Position numbers and translations under genes: made by a program
Source of the DNA: Bacteroidia bacterium
Lineage (GTDB): Bacteria; Bacteroidota; Bacteroidia; B-17B0; Aurantibacillaceae
DNA length: 64,000 bases
Reading direction: 5' to 3'
NCBI GenBank assembly: GCA_016787705.1
Contig: JAEUTP010000014.1
Coordinates: forward strand, 62,001 to 126,000
Notes under the pieces: generated by a model
What the model was told of the DNA's origin: nothing
Seen by the model: only the letters and a program-made list of their open reading frames with translations
The model's database searches: none
Part shown: one piece after another, positions 37,374 to 44,874 of the stretch
Numbering within the stretch: position 1 is the stretch's first letter
Layout of the letters: each line of letters begins with the position of its first letter

Positions 37374-37931
37374 TATGGTTTGCTGCTTTTCAATGATTTC
37401 CATGTTTATTTCATCCAATCCAATGAGGAAGTAATCTAAAACATAAATGATTTCTCCAATTTCATATAGAACGTGCCTTAAAATGCCTAGCACAAATAGA
37501 ATAATTCCTACTACCATTGTTAACAGACCTAATTGAGTTTTGTTAGTTACATCAATCGGGCTATTATTTCTGGCATCGGATAGCTCTCTCCAAATATTAT
37601 TAATAAAATTTATTTGCACTCCTAAACCAACGGAATAAATTAAATTGCTTTCAAACCTGTTTTTAAGATTATCCTCTTTGACAAGTACTTCGTTAAGATT
37701 AGAAAATCTAAGTTTATTCTTTATTTTATCTGTATAATTTCTTAATTGGTCGTTGTAAGATTTATTTATAAAAAATACAAGAGCATTGGCAGATGGGATT
37801 TTTTTAAGCGTATCAAAATAATTATTTGTGTCTTGATTAAATATCCTACGTACTATATTGGGAAGGTCTTTTAAAAATACATTTAGCTTATCGTATTCAG
37901 ATGAAGCATTAGAAATATCAATTAGAGCCAT
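37371..37931 (-). CDS. Hypothetical membrane protein (186 aa)
   Basis: Not recognised. The first about 120 residues are soluble and helical (FLKDLPNIVRRIFNQ, SYNDQLRNYTDKIKNKLRF). A hydrophobic segment follows at about 133-156 (GLLTMVVGIILFVLGILRHVLY), and a second weaker one at 158-170. It overlaps the preceding 115-residue gene by 14 bases, so the two are translated together. The soluble-plus-TM arrangement could fit a membrane-tethered sensor or effector, but nothing in the sequence proves that. Confidence 0.52.
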   Translation of the reverse strand: MALIDISNASSEYDKLNVFLKDLPNIVRRIFNQDTNNYFDTLKKIPSANALVFFINKSYNDQLRNYTDKIKNKLRFSNLNEVLVKEDNLKNRFESNLIYSVGLGVQINFINNIWRELSDARNNSPIDVTNKTQLGLLTMVVGIILFVLGILRHVLYEIGEIIYVLDYFLIGLDEINMEIIEKQQTI

Positions 37932-38265
37932 ATTTAATTTGTTTTAAAGTGATACTTATTATATTGATGAGTAATTCCCCTTCGCTTATCAATAGTTCTC
38001 CATACATGGACTTTCGTAGCCTAGATGATAGTTTATTTAGTTTCGATATATAAACATCAAAAGATATTTCATTATTTATTGTTGAATAATTATTTATCGA
38101 ACACCCACAAGACGATGCAAATAATTTTGCATCGTGCATTAGGTTATAATTAATATATCCAAAAGCTGTTTTATCTCTATCGAGTTTACGAAGTCCTTGT
38201 AAAAAGTTGGGCGAAGAAATAACTTCGCCCAAGGTTTCGTAGATTTCAATTGGCAGAGGTCTCAT
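37918..38265 (-). CDS. Hypothetical 115-residue protein
   Basis: A small soluble protein with a Leu-rich helical C-terminus (YGELLISEGELLINIISITLKQI) and a Cys pair (SSCGCS) in the middle. Its start codon shares one base with the stop of the 61-residue gene upstream, and its end overlaps the 186-residue gene by 14 bases. The three genes therefore form one tightly coupled cassette. No family is recognised. Confidence 0.5.
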   Translation of the reverse strand: MRPLPIEIYETLGEVISSPNFLQGLRKLDRDKTAFGYINYNLMHDAKLFASSCGCSINNYSTINNEISFDVYISKLNKLSSRLRKSMYGELLISEGELLINIISITLKQIKYGSN

Positions 38266-38450
38266 CAGATTTTTTTAACTGGTGTATAGACACCTCCGAT
38301 TTTTTCACATTTGAATTTTTCTAGTAAAAGCTCTTTTGTTCTGCTATCATTTGCTGGCGTGAACGGAGCATCGAGTTCAACATCTTTAACTTCTTCTTGT
38401 TTGCCACCTTTCCAGTGGACTGTTACTTTTGAGATAATGAACTTTGGCAT
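38265..38450 (-). CDS. Hypothetical 61-residue basic protein
   Basis: A very short protein (MPKFIISKVTVHWKGGKQEE... ending VYTPVKKI) rich in Lys and Val. It looks like a single small beta-rich domain. It is the first gene of the overlapping three-gene cassette and lies 11 bases after the T9SS cargo gene. The ATG and tight coupling to the next gene support it as real; function unknown. Confidence 0.48.
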   Translation of the reverse strand: MPKFIISKVTVHWKGGKQEEVKDVELDAPFTPANDSRTKELLLEKFKCEKIGGVYTPVKKI

Positions 38451-38461
38451 GGTTTAGGTTT

Positions 38462-39136
38462 TTATTGGTTTATAATAAATTTTACTTTTTTGAAATCATT
38501 GATGAGCAGAAAATAAATGCCAGGTCTTAGACTTGATACCTTCATTTGCTTAGTGTTTTTCTCTTCAAGAATCGATTCTCCGCACGTATTTATAACTTTA
38601 AGGGTCTTCGCTTCATTATTAAGATTTAAAATGTCTTTGGCAGGATTTGGAAACACGGTTAAATCTGAAAATATATTTTTACTTTCAACAATTCCTGTTG
38701 CCAATGTAGTTATGTGAACGATAAGCTGAATGCTCACATTAGTGAATTCAAAAGTTATTTCTCCACTTGAAGGCAATCCATTTATAACCATTAAGGATGT
38801 ATCAGAGGATATATTTATATTCTTGACCTCATTAGGAATATTGAAGCTATTAACAAATGGCTGGAATGTATTTTGTTGAGTGAAGTCATAAAAATTAAGG
38901 TAGGGCGCATTAGCAGAATATTCTAATACAAGCAATAGCGTATCCCCTACATGAGCGTTATAATGATATTGATAATAAACGGTAGCAAATAAATAGGCGG
39001 TATCTGCCTGATTCCAGCTCTGACCGTTTGTACCGACACCAATTCGCTTTTTTGTTGCGTTAATATTTAAACTGATAAAGAAGATAAACGCTAAGGTCAA
39101 TAGCATCTTGCAGGGATTTAAGATTGGTGTTTTCAT
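38462..39136 (-). CDS. Secreted protein with T9SS type A sorting domain, carried by the transposon
   Basis: A 224-residue protein from the ATG at 39136; a longer reading from a TTG at 39190 is less likely because the signal sequence (MLLTLAFIFFISLNINA) sits just after the later start. The middle region (GQSWNQADTAYLFATVYYQYHYNAHVGDTLLLVLEYSANAPYLNFYDF) is a cupredoxin-like beta sequence (plastocyanin-type), although this is weak. The C-terminus is a T9SS type A sorting domain (VFPNPAKDILNLNNEAKTL ... RPGIYFLLI). It presumably depends on the host T9SS for export. Confidence 0.75.
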   Translation of the reverse strand: MKTPILNPCKMLLTLAFIFFISLNINATKKRIGVGTNGQSWNQADTAYLFATVYYQYHYNAHVGDTLLLVLEYSANAPYLNFYDFTQQNTFQPFVNSFNIPNEVKNINISSDTSLMVINGLPSSGEITFEFTNVSIQLIVHITTLATGIVESKNIFSDLTVFPNPAKDILNLNNEAKTLKVINTCGESILEEKNTKQMKVSSLRPGIYFLLINDFKKVKFIINQ

Positions 39137-39232
39137 TGATATGGTTTTTAGTTGTAAAATCGAAATTATGAAATTTTTCAAAGTAATCAAAATTGATGAC
39201 CGTTATTTTGTTAAATAATTGATACTTAGAGG

Positions 39233-39457
39233 GTGAATTCTAAGAGCTATATAAAGAAGGTTTCAGCTAATATTAAGCTATTGCGAAAAGAAAAAGGTCT
39301 TACGCAAGTAGAGTTGGCTGCGGCTTGTAACTTTGAGAAGCAGAATATGCAGCGTATTGAATCTGGTAAAACCGCTCCGACCTTAAAAACACTTCTTAAA
39401 ATTGCCGATGCTCTGGATGTGGATATTCAGGATATTGTTATTTCGAATCGGGATTAG
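39233..39457 (+). CDS. XRE-family transcriptional regulator
   Basis: A 74-residue protein that is essentially one HTH_3 (Cro/C1-type) domain: IKLLRKEKGLTQVELAAACNFEKQNMQRIESGKTAPTLKTLLKIADAL. The start appears to be GTG at 39233. It is one of few plus-strand genes in the left part of the element and is divergent from the T9SS gene. Its last 20 bases overlap, tail to tail, the membrane-anchored gene at 39438. It may control cargo promoters such as the one before the NYN gene, which is inference. Confidence 0.85.
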   Translation: MNSKSYIKKVSANIKLLRKEKGLTQVELAAACNFEKQNMQRIESGKTAPTLKTLLKIADALDVDIQDIVISNRD

Positions 39458-40310
39458 CCTCAGTTGTGGAATCCTTCATCTCTTCATTATAAAATATTGA
39501 ATACTTTTCTCGAATAGATTCTTCTAATCTTTTTGCGAGATTATAATGTTTGGTGGCTTTTACTTCCATTAAATTAATCAAATCAACTGCTTTGAAATTA
39601 TAAGCCAAAATTTTAGGGTGCAGAGGATGTGAATGTATAATAGGTAATTGATTTAGCTCTGAATGAAAAGTAGTTTTGAGCGCAATCATAGCTTTTAAAT
39701 CAATTTTTTTCTTGTCAAAATATTTAATTATTAATTCTTCAAATTTTAAAGCTAAAGTATCATTTTTATATTCATCATTAGTTAAGCTTTCAACGTGAAG
39801 AATTAATTCAATACGTAAAGCGTCGAAATTTTGTCTATATGTAGTTAAAAAAGTATCAATTTCTTTTTGAAATATTTCATATTCCTCTCCAAGTGTTTTT
39901 GCTTCTGCACACAAAATCTCAAAATTATTGTAAATTTTACTTACCCATTTTGAAGCGTCTCTTTTCAATTTTTTTTCAAGATATTTTATAATAGTTAGTC
40001 TATCGAGAGATTTTATCAAATCGAATTTGTATTCTAAATAAATTATAATGGTTGAATACTCATGTGCCAAAACTTTTTCCTGATAATCTTTAAGAGCTTC
40101 GACTTGGGTTCTAAGGCTTTCTTTAAATGATTCTAATTGATATGCGAAAACTTTACCGACTTTATTTCTTTCTTTAACACGTAATCTCCATGCAGTAAAG
40201 ACACTTAATCCATAACCAACAACCACACCAATTAATGGTTTAATCCAATCGTATGAATTACCACTTGGTGCGCCATAATTTTCAACATTGTTAACTTCTA
40301 TTAAAGGCAT
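39438..40310 (-). CDS. Membrane-anchored helical protein of unknown function, partner of the PIN-like gene
   Basis: A 290-residue protein with one N-terminal transmembrane segment (about 22-42, WIKPLIGVVVGYGLSVFTAWRL) followed by a long cytoplasmic helical domain rich in Lys and Glu (coiled-coil-like). It starts 14 bases after the PIN-like gene ends, so the two form an operon. It is not recognised. It could be a membrane tether, sensor or effector for its partner. The last 20 bases overlap the convergent XRE gene, which may allow antisense interference. Confidence 0.58.
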   Translation of the reverse strand: MPLIEVNNVENYGAPSGNSYDWIKPLIGVVVGYGLSVFTAWRLRVKERNKVGKVFAYQLESFKESLRTQVEALKDYQEKVLAHEYSTIIIYLEYKFDLIKSLDRLTIIKYLEKKLKRDASKWVSKIYNNFEILCAEAKTLGEEYEIFQKEIDTFLTTYRQNFDALRIELILHVESLTNDEYKNDTLALKFEELIIKYFDKKKIDLKAMIALKTTFHSELNQLPIIHSHPLHPKILAYNFKAVDLINLMEVKATKHYNLAKRLEESIREKYSIFYNEEMKDSTTEANPDSK

Positions 40311-40324
40311 AATCTAATTTTAAT

Positions 40325-41071
40325 TTATTGATATCTATATTTATTCATTCCCGCAGCATCTATCATATTATTCCATTTAGATTCCATTGTCCAAATCTTT
40401 TGACCCGGTTGAACATACGCAAGTTGAAAAAAATCATACCAGTCATTTGCCGTAGTTCTATAAGCTCCTTTTTCAAGACCCGCAAAAAATTCCAATATAA
40501 CATTTTCAAGTAACTCAATTTTCGACCAATCATAATCGCTAGGTAAATGTTGTCCTCCACGTTGCTCTGATGCGTATGTTGAGATTAATTCTCTAACAGA
40601 AGGCATTCTATCCTCTTTGTTTTTAAAGTTTTTATTCTTTATTGCTTTTTTAATTGTGTCTGCCTCATTATTTAAAGTATTTGCAGCTTCTTGGAGAATT
40701 TTTTTTCTTTCTTCATTATACGTTTTAAATTCATCAATTTTTGAACTGTCAATATTGCTACCTTGTGATATCGCCTTTGTAAACTCTACCATTGGTTCTA
40801 TGTGGTCTTGCATATCAATTTTAAAATCTGGATTATGCAATTTTATTAAATGAATAAACGGAGGGTCAAGAATAATCTTATGAGCAGAATTATAAAGTGA
40901 TTGAATCGCCTTTCTTGTAACATCAGGAAATGAAATAATTTGTGTTGTATGTGCAAGCTCATCAATGTTATTGTAATTACCGATAAGTTTGTCATCTGAG
41001 CTAAGTTTTGACAAATCAATATTGCCCATTCCAATATTGTACCAAATATTTGTATCGCAAATAATATCCAT
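40325..41071 (-). CDS. PIN-like domain protein
   Basis: A 248-residue protein starting MDIICDTNIWYNIG, the classic first strand of PIN ribonucleases with Asp6 and Asn8. The later ANDWYDFFQLAYVQPGQKIWTMESKW resembles the distal 'D...Y' acidic segment and the strand before the last helix. The middle has a long Lys/Glu-rich insertion (about 105-165), longer than in small VapC toxins. A PIN-fold nuclease is the best guess, but the set of acidic residues cannot be fully assigned by eye. It is the first gene of a two-gene unit with a membrane-anchored protein. Confidence 0.6.
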   Translation of the reverse strand: MDIICDTNIWYNIGMGNIDLSKLSSDDKLIGNYNNIDELAHTTQIISFPDVTRKAIQSLYNSAHKIILDPPFIHLIKLHNPDFKIDMQDHIEPMVEFTKAISQGSNIDSSKIDEFKTYNEERKKILQEAANTLNNEADTIKKAIKNKNFKNKEDRMPSVRELISTYASEQRGGQHLPSDYDWSKIELLENVILEFFAGLEKGAYRTTANDWYDFFQLAYVQPGQKIWTMESKWNNMIDAAGMNKYRYQ

Positions 41072-41088
41072 AAAATCCTTCGTGTAAT

Positions 41089-41244
41089 CAAAGATAAGAT
41101 TAAATACCGCACCTGGTCTTCAATGCGTTAACATTAACTACCATTTTTCAACTAAACTTTCGGTTTACCGAACTATAAGACTTACTAAACAAAAGTTCTC
41201 ATGAAAAATAAATTAGGTAGATACGTGGACAAATCGTATATTTG
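41089..41244. promoter_or_regulatory. Divergent promoter region between the PIN-like and transposase genes
   Basis: On the minus strand TATCTTTG (41089-41096) sits 17 bases before the PIN-like ATG. On the plus strand TATATTTG (41237-41244) sits 19 bases before the chosen transposase ATG. Both fit TAnnTTTG. Between them is a 14-bp palindrome TTCGGT-TT-ACCGAA (41159-41172), a possible binding site that could coordinate the two units. Confidence 0.5.
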
Positions 41245-41263
41245 TACTGAGAAAGGAGTCGTT

Positions 41264-42238
41264 ATGAATTTCAAGTCATTGCAACATTTATTGGATTACT
41301 TCAAAGATGAAAAAACAGGAGTTAAGTATTATGAAAAACTTCGTTGGAATGGTAATCCAATATGTCCTCATTGTAAATCTGATAAACCCTACATTGTTAC
41401 CACTGGCTACAAATGCTCCAATAATAAATGTTACAAAAAATTTACCGTTAAAGTTGGAACTATTTTTGAATGTTCTAAAATTCCCTTTAGAATCTGGTTT
41501 GCAGTGATTTATTTATGCACCACCAATAAAAAAGGAATGAGTTCTCACTTTGTAGCTAGAACACTTGGTATAGAGCAAAAAACAGCATGGTACGTTCTTC
41601 AACGAATTCGAATAATGCTTAGAGCGCAGATGCCAGAATTAATTGGTACAGCAGAAAATTTTGCCGTTGAAATAGATGAAACGTTTGTCGGTGGTAAATC
41701 AAAAAATAAACACACGAAGAAAAAGCGTTCAAATATTCATCCGCATTTGTTAAATGATGGGTCGCCATATAAACCAAAAAATATTGTTGTAGCAGCAATT
41801 CAACGTAATGGGTTAGTTCGTGCTGAAGTAATTAAAGATAGGAAAGAAGAATCGCTAAAACCTTTTATCGACAAATATATTCCTGTCGGTACAATTGTAA
41901 ATACAGATGACCATCATTCATATAGCAATCTTAAAAATAATTATCAGCATAGTACGGTCAACCACTCAGCAAAAGAATATGTTAACGGTAGTTGCCATAC
42001 TAATACAGTCGAAAATTTCTTTAGTCATTTTAAACGCATGTTGCACGGAACGCATCATCGTGTCAGTGACATCCATCTTCAACACTATGTTGATGAATTT
42101 ACAGTGAGGTTTAATAACCGAAACCTTCCTATTTCCTTAGCTTTTGAAAAAACAGTAGCAAATGCTGAAGGAAATGCGCTTTGTAAAAATATTACTCATG
42201 GCTATAAGGTTTATCTAAAAACAAAAAAGGGAAAATAA
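41264..42238 (+). CDS. IS1595-family DDE transposase
   Basis: A 324-residue transposase. The start at 41264 is preferred over an in-frame ATG 63 bases upstream because a promoter -7 element lies between them, AAGGAG precedes it, and MNFKSLQHLLDYF is the usual N-terminus. A zinc ribbon (CPHCKSDKPY ... CSNNKC) precedes an HTH-like stretch (GIEQKTAWYVLQRIR) and the ISXO2-like catalytic core: AVEIDETFVGG, NTDDHHSY and HTNTVENFFSHFKR, giving the DDN-K type active site. It is expected to act on the terminal repeats at 34056 and 43111. The frame is intact, so the element may still be mobile. Confidence 0.92.
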   Translation: MNFKSLQHLLDYFKDEKTGVKYYEKLRWNGNPICPHCKSDKPYIVTTGYKCSNNKCYKKFTVKVGTIFECSKIPFRIWFAVIYLCTTNKKGMSSHFVARTLGIEQKTAWYVLQRIRIMLRAQMPELIGTAENFAVEIDETFVGGKSKNKHTKKKRSNIHPHLLNDGSPYKPKNIVVAAIQRNGLVRAEVIKDRKEESLKPFIDKYIPVGTIVNTDDHHSYSNLKNNYQHSTVNHSAKEYVNGSCHTNTVENFFSHFKRMLHGTHHRVSDIHLQHYVDEFTVRFNNRNLPISLAFEKTVANAEGNALCKNITHGYKVYLKTKKGK

Positions 42239-42256
42239 TTTTCCGTATTTTTGGAT

Positions 42257-42406
42257 ATGGCTAAAAAACCTACCAAAAAGAAAGCACCTAAAAAGGCAGT
42301 CAAAAAGAAATCCGTTAAGAAGAGAGCTTCCAAATACGAAGAGAAGCTTGTTATTAATGGAACGCTGGATGATGTGCTTAGAGCTTCTTTAAAAGGGTTA
42401 AAATAA
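42257..42406 (+). CDS. 49-residue Lys-rich protein following the transposase
   Basis: The ATG at 42257 lies 18 bases after the transposase stop. The product begins MAKKPTKKKAPKKAVKKK, a highly basic AK/PK-rich, histone H1-like tail, and ends with a short conserved-looking segment (SKYEEKLVINGTLDDVLRASLKGLK). The tail followed by a compact C-terminal helix suggests a DNA-binding accessory protein for transposition, but that is inference. The frame, spacing and codon use support a real gene. Confidence 0.6.
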   Translation: MAKKPTKKKAPKKAVKKKSVKKRASKYEEKLVINGTLDDVLRASLKGLK

Positions 42407-42412
42407 ATTAAT

Positions 42413-42655
42413 ATGAGCATACAAGAAATAGTAGATATCTGTAAGATTTTTAATAAAAATGGTCGTCAAGTTATTATTGAAATTCTTCCAAAGGATATGA
42501 TAGCTAACAAATCAGTAACTTTTTATCATTTATTAAATGAAAATTTTAATGTTCCTTCACTAGCTATATCATTATCAGCTAATGGACTTTCTATTTCCAA
42601 TCCTGAAAGAAATTATATTGGTTTGGAATTGTATTTTACTATTTCATTAGTTTAA
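42413..42655 (+). CDS. Hypothetical 80-residue protein in the transposase operon
   Basis: It starts six bases after the Lys-rich gene and so is probably co-transcribed with the transposase. The sequence (MSIQEIVDICKIFNKNGRQ ... NERNYIGLELYF-like end) is a small alpha/beta protein with no recognised motif. It could be an accessory transposition protein or cargo. Confidence 0.45.
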   Translation: MSIQEIVDICKIFNKNGRQVIIEILPKDMIANKSVTFYHLLNENFNVPSLAISLSANGLSISNPERNYIGLELYFTISLV

Positions 42656-43081
42656 ACTCGAAGGCTTTTTTTTTCTTTTCCAGTCTTCTTACTTCCCACA
42701 TATATAATTTTGGAAACAATAAACTGTATACAATAGCTAATCTTTTAAAAAAAGTCTGAAATCTGCAATTGTGCTCATTATTTTTAAATATTTTATGCAC
42801 TTCTATTATGCCCATATTTTATATATTATTTGGCTTTCCTCTCCCATTTTTTTAAATTTAAGCAGTTACAGGTCGTTTTTGGGCGTGTATAATCATGGCG
42901 AATTGCTTGTCTTGAATACCGATGAGGCAATGATTAGCTTGTAGCTCGTTCTTTACAAGAAAGGCAATAGCCTATAAGTTTTATCCAGAAGCTTCTTGCT
43001 TCCCGTATAAAGGGTTACGGTAAATGACCATCGACTGGCTAAAATTCGAAAATTGACTTAAAAACCTTGTAAATCCTTTGA
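42656..43081. other. Non-coding right end of the transposon with a possible coding relic
   Basis: No complete gene is seen. An A/T-rich stretch to about 42860 is followed by a less biased segment. Here a minus-strand frame at 42858-42971 reads 37 residues (ending MIIHAQKRPVTA) after an in-frame stop, with no start codon. This may be the degraded 3' end of an earlier cargo gene. The region otherwise separates the transposase operon from the right terminal repeat. Confidence 0.35.
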
Positions 43082-43111
43082 TATCCTTGTCCAATTTGCG
43101 ACATCAACCCC
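43082..43111 (-). repeat. Right terminal inverted repeat of the transposon
   Basis: Read on the minus strand it begins GGGGTTGATGTCGCAAAT and then has GGACAAGGATA, matching the left repeat at 24 of 30 positions. Confidence 0.9.
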
Positions 43112-43120
43112 CGATTTGTT
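43112..43120. repeat. Right copy of the 9-bp target-site duplication
   Basis: CGATTTGTT, identical to 34047-34055, directly abuts the right inverted repeat and belongs to the hsdR codons for T-N-R. Confidence 0.9.
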
Positions 43121-44874
43121 CTTGAAAATGCCTGAATAAGTCCGTGGTATTTCAGGTTTTTGTCCACATACAAAGTATTGAGGTATTTGCTGTCAAAACC
43201 CGTTAGCAACATATCCACCACTATTGTAATGTCAATCTTGTTTTCGTGTGAATAATCTTTATTGCTGTACTGTTGGTCTTTGATTCGTCTTTGTACATCT
43301 TGATAGTACAAATCAAATTCATTGATGCTGTGATTGGTTTTATACTGCTTATTGTAATCAGCAATAATTTCTGTTAATGCTTGTTTCTTCTCTTCGGGAT
43401 TCTGTTTATTGTCCTCTCGTTCATTTGTCAAGTCCTCTTGTAATTGCTTAATATCAGCAGCATTCTTTTGTGCTTGTTGGTCGCCATTATTAGAAATTAG
43501 TTGTGATGGTGGAGAAAATACACAAGCGATGTTCAAAGGAACATAATTAGGATTTTCAACTTGTTTCTTTTTTTGAATTTCCTTGAATAGTTGATAGTAT
43601 TCAATGGCGTTGTTGATAGAAGAAGTTGCTAAAACTGCATTGAATTTTCTTGAATTGGTGGCAGTATCGTGCTTTTCTAAAATAGCTTCTACTACGGCTT
43701 GTTGTGCAATTGCTTCTCCCGGTTTCGGATTTTGGTTGCCTTTTCCTTTGAAATAGTCAATATGAAACTTTAATACATTTCGATCGTCAATGGCGTGTGT
43801 AATGGTGTAAGCGTGTAATTGCTTTTCAAAAATATCGCTTGTTTCCTTGTATTTTGCTTCTTCACCATTTCTTTCAATATAAGTGGCATTGTCTCTAAAA
43901 ATTGGCGTGCCTGTAAAACCGAATAATTGAGCATTAGGGAAAAACTCTTTAATCGCCTTGTGATTATCGCCAAATTGCGAACGGTGGCATTCATCAAAGA
44001 TGAATACTATTCGTTTTTTGCTCAATGGCTCTAAACGTTCTTTGTAGTTTTTCTTCTGTGTGCCATCAAGTGCAAGTCCTAATTTTTGAATGGTCGTAAC
44101 AATTACTTTGTCTGCATAGTCGGTAGAAAGTAGTCGTCTTACCAAAGTTTCTGTATTGGTGTTTTCTTCTACACTGCCTTCTTGAAATTTATTGAATTCT
44201 TCACGAGTTTGCCTGTCAAGGTCTTTTAGGTCAACTACAAACAAACATTTCTCAATATCAGGATTGTCTTTCAGTAGAGTAGAAGTCTTGAAGGAAGTCA
44301 AGGTTTTACCGCTTCCTGTTGTATGCCATATATAACCGTTACCTCTGTTTTGCTGAATACAATTCACGATTGCTTTAACTGCATAAATCTGATATGGTCG
44401 CATTACGAGTAACTTTTGTTCACTCTCAATGAGAACCATATACTTACTAATCAATTCTCCAAGTGTGCACTTGGTCAGAAATTTTTCAGTAAACAAATCA
44501 AGATGGGTTATTTTCTTGTTGTTTTCGTCTGCTAATTGATATATCGGTAAAAACTGTTCGTCTGCATTGAATTGAAAATGTTGATTCTTGTTATTTGTAA
44601 AATAGTAAGTATTGGTTCTGTTGCTTACAATAAACAACTGCATAAAGCATAGCAGCGAATTTCCGTAACCATTGCCTGGCTCGTTTTTGTATTCTACTAT
44701 TTGCTGCATTGCTTTTCTCGGAGAAATATCCAGCTTCTTCAATTCGATTTGAACAACTGGCAATCCGTTAATCAGCAAAATAATGTCGTAGCGTTGATGG
44801 CTGTTTTCTGTATTAATGCGTAATTGACTGATAACTTCAAAGTCATTCTTGCACCAATCTTTTATGTTTACCAA
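43112..44874 (-). pseudogene. hsdR: hsdR 5' fragment (nuclease and motor domains), truncated at both ends
   Basis: This is the N-terminal and middle part of a type I restriction endonuclease subunit. The nuclease motif reads D30...E44-x-K46 (RYDIILLINGLPVVQIELKK) followed by QQIVEYK. The motor has Walker A HTTGSGKT, DECH (FDECHRS), FTGTP and motif VI QAFSRTNR. Just after motif VI the frame runs into the transposon, adding 24 foreign residues to a stop at 43039. Upstream, an in-frame stop (44887-44889) is only four codons before the TTG at 44874. The D-E-K positions sit about 121 residues earlier than in EcoR124I HsdR (D151, E165, K167), so roughly 100-120 N-terminal residues are gone. The subunit is almost certainly inactive. 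Confidence 0.92.

Larger units (their letters stand above)
34056..43111. mobile_element. 9,056-bp IS1595-family transposon with cargo genes, inserted in hsdR
   Basis: The ends are imperfect inverted repeats (24 of 30 positions identical), both beginning GGGG(C/T)TGATGTCG, bounded by an exact 9-bp direct repeat. Inside, the right third carries an IS1595-type transposase and two small co-oriented genes on the plus strand. The left two thirds carry about eleven cargo genes, mostly on the minus strand, among them NYN, PIN-like, XRE and T9SS-sorted proteins. No second transposase or integrase is seen, so this is one unit rather than a composite of two insertion sequences. IS1595-family elements with passenger genes are known from other groups. 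The insertion is recent enough for both duplications and the hsdR frame to be intact. Confidence 0.9.

Noticed and set aside
39233..40310. XRE gene and membrane-protein gene as a classical toxin-antitoxin pair
   Set aside because: They are convergent, not an operon, and the partner does not resemble HipA, RelE or another toxin.
41201..41263. Upstream ATG as the transposase start
   Set aside because: A promoter -7 element and AAGGAG lie between it and the ATG at 41264, and the added residues do not fit the family's N-terminus.
34056..43111. Composite transposon or integrative conjugative element
   Set aside because: Only one transposase and one pair of ends were found; there is no tyrosine or serine integrase, relaxase or conjugation gene.
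33074..44874. The two hsdR pieces as separate genuine genes
   Set aside because: They are halves of one protein cut after motif VI, joined by an exact target duplication and in frame once the insert is removed.
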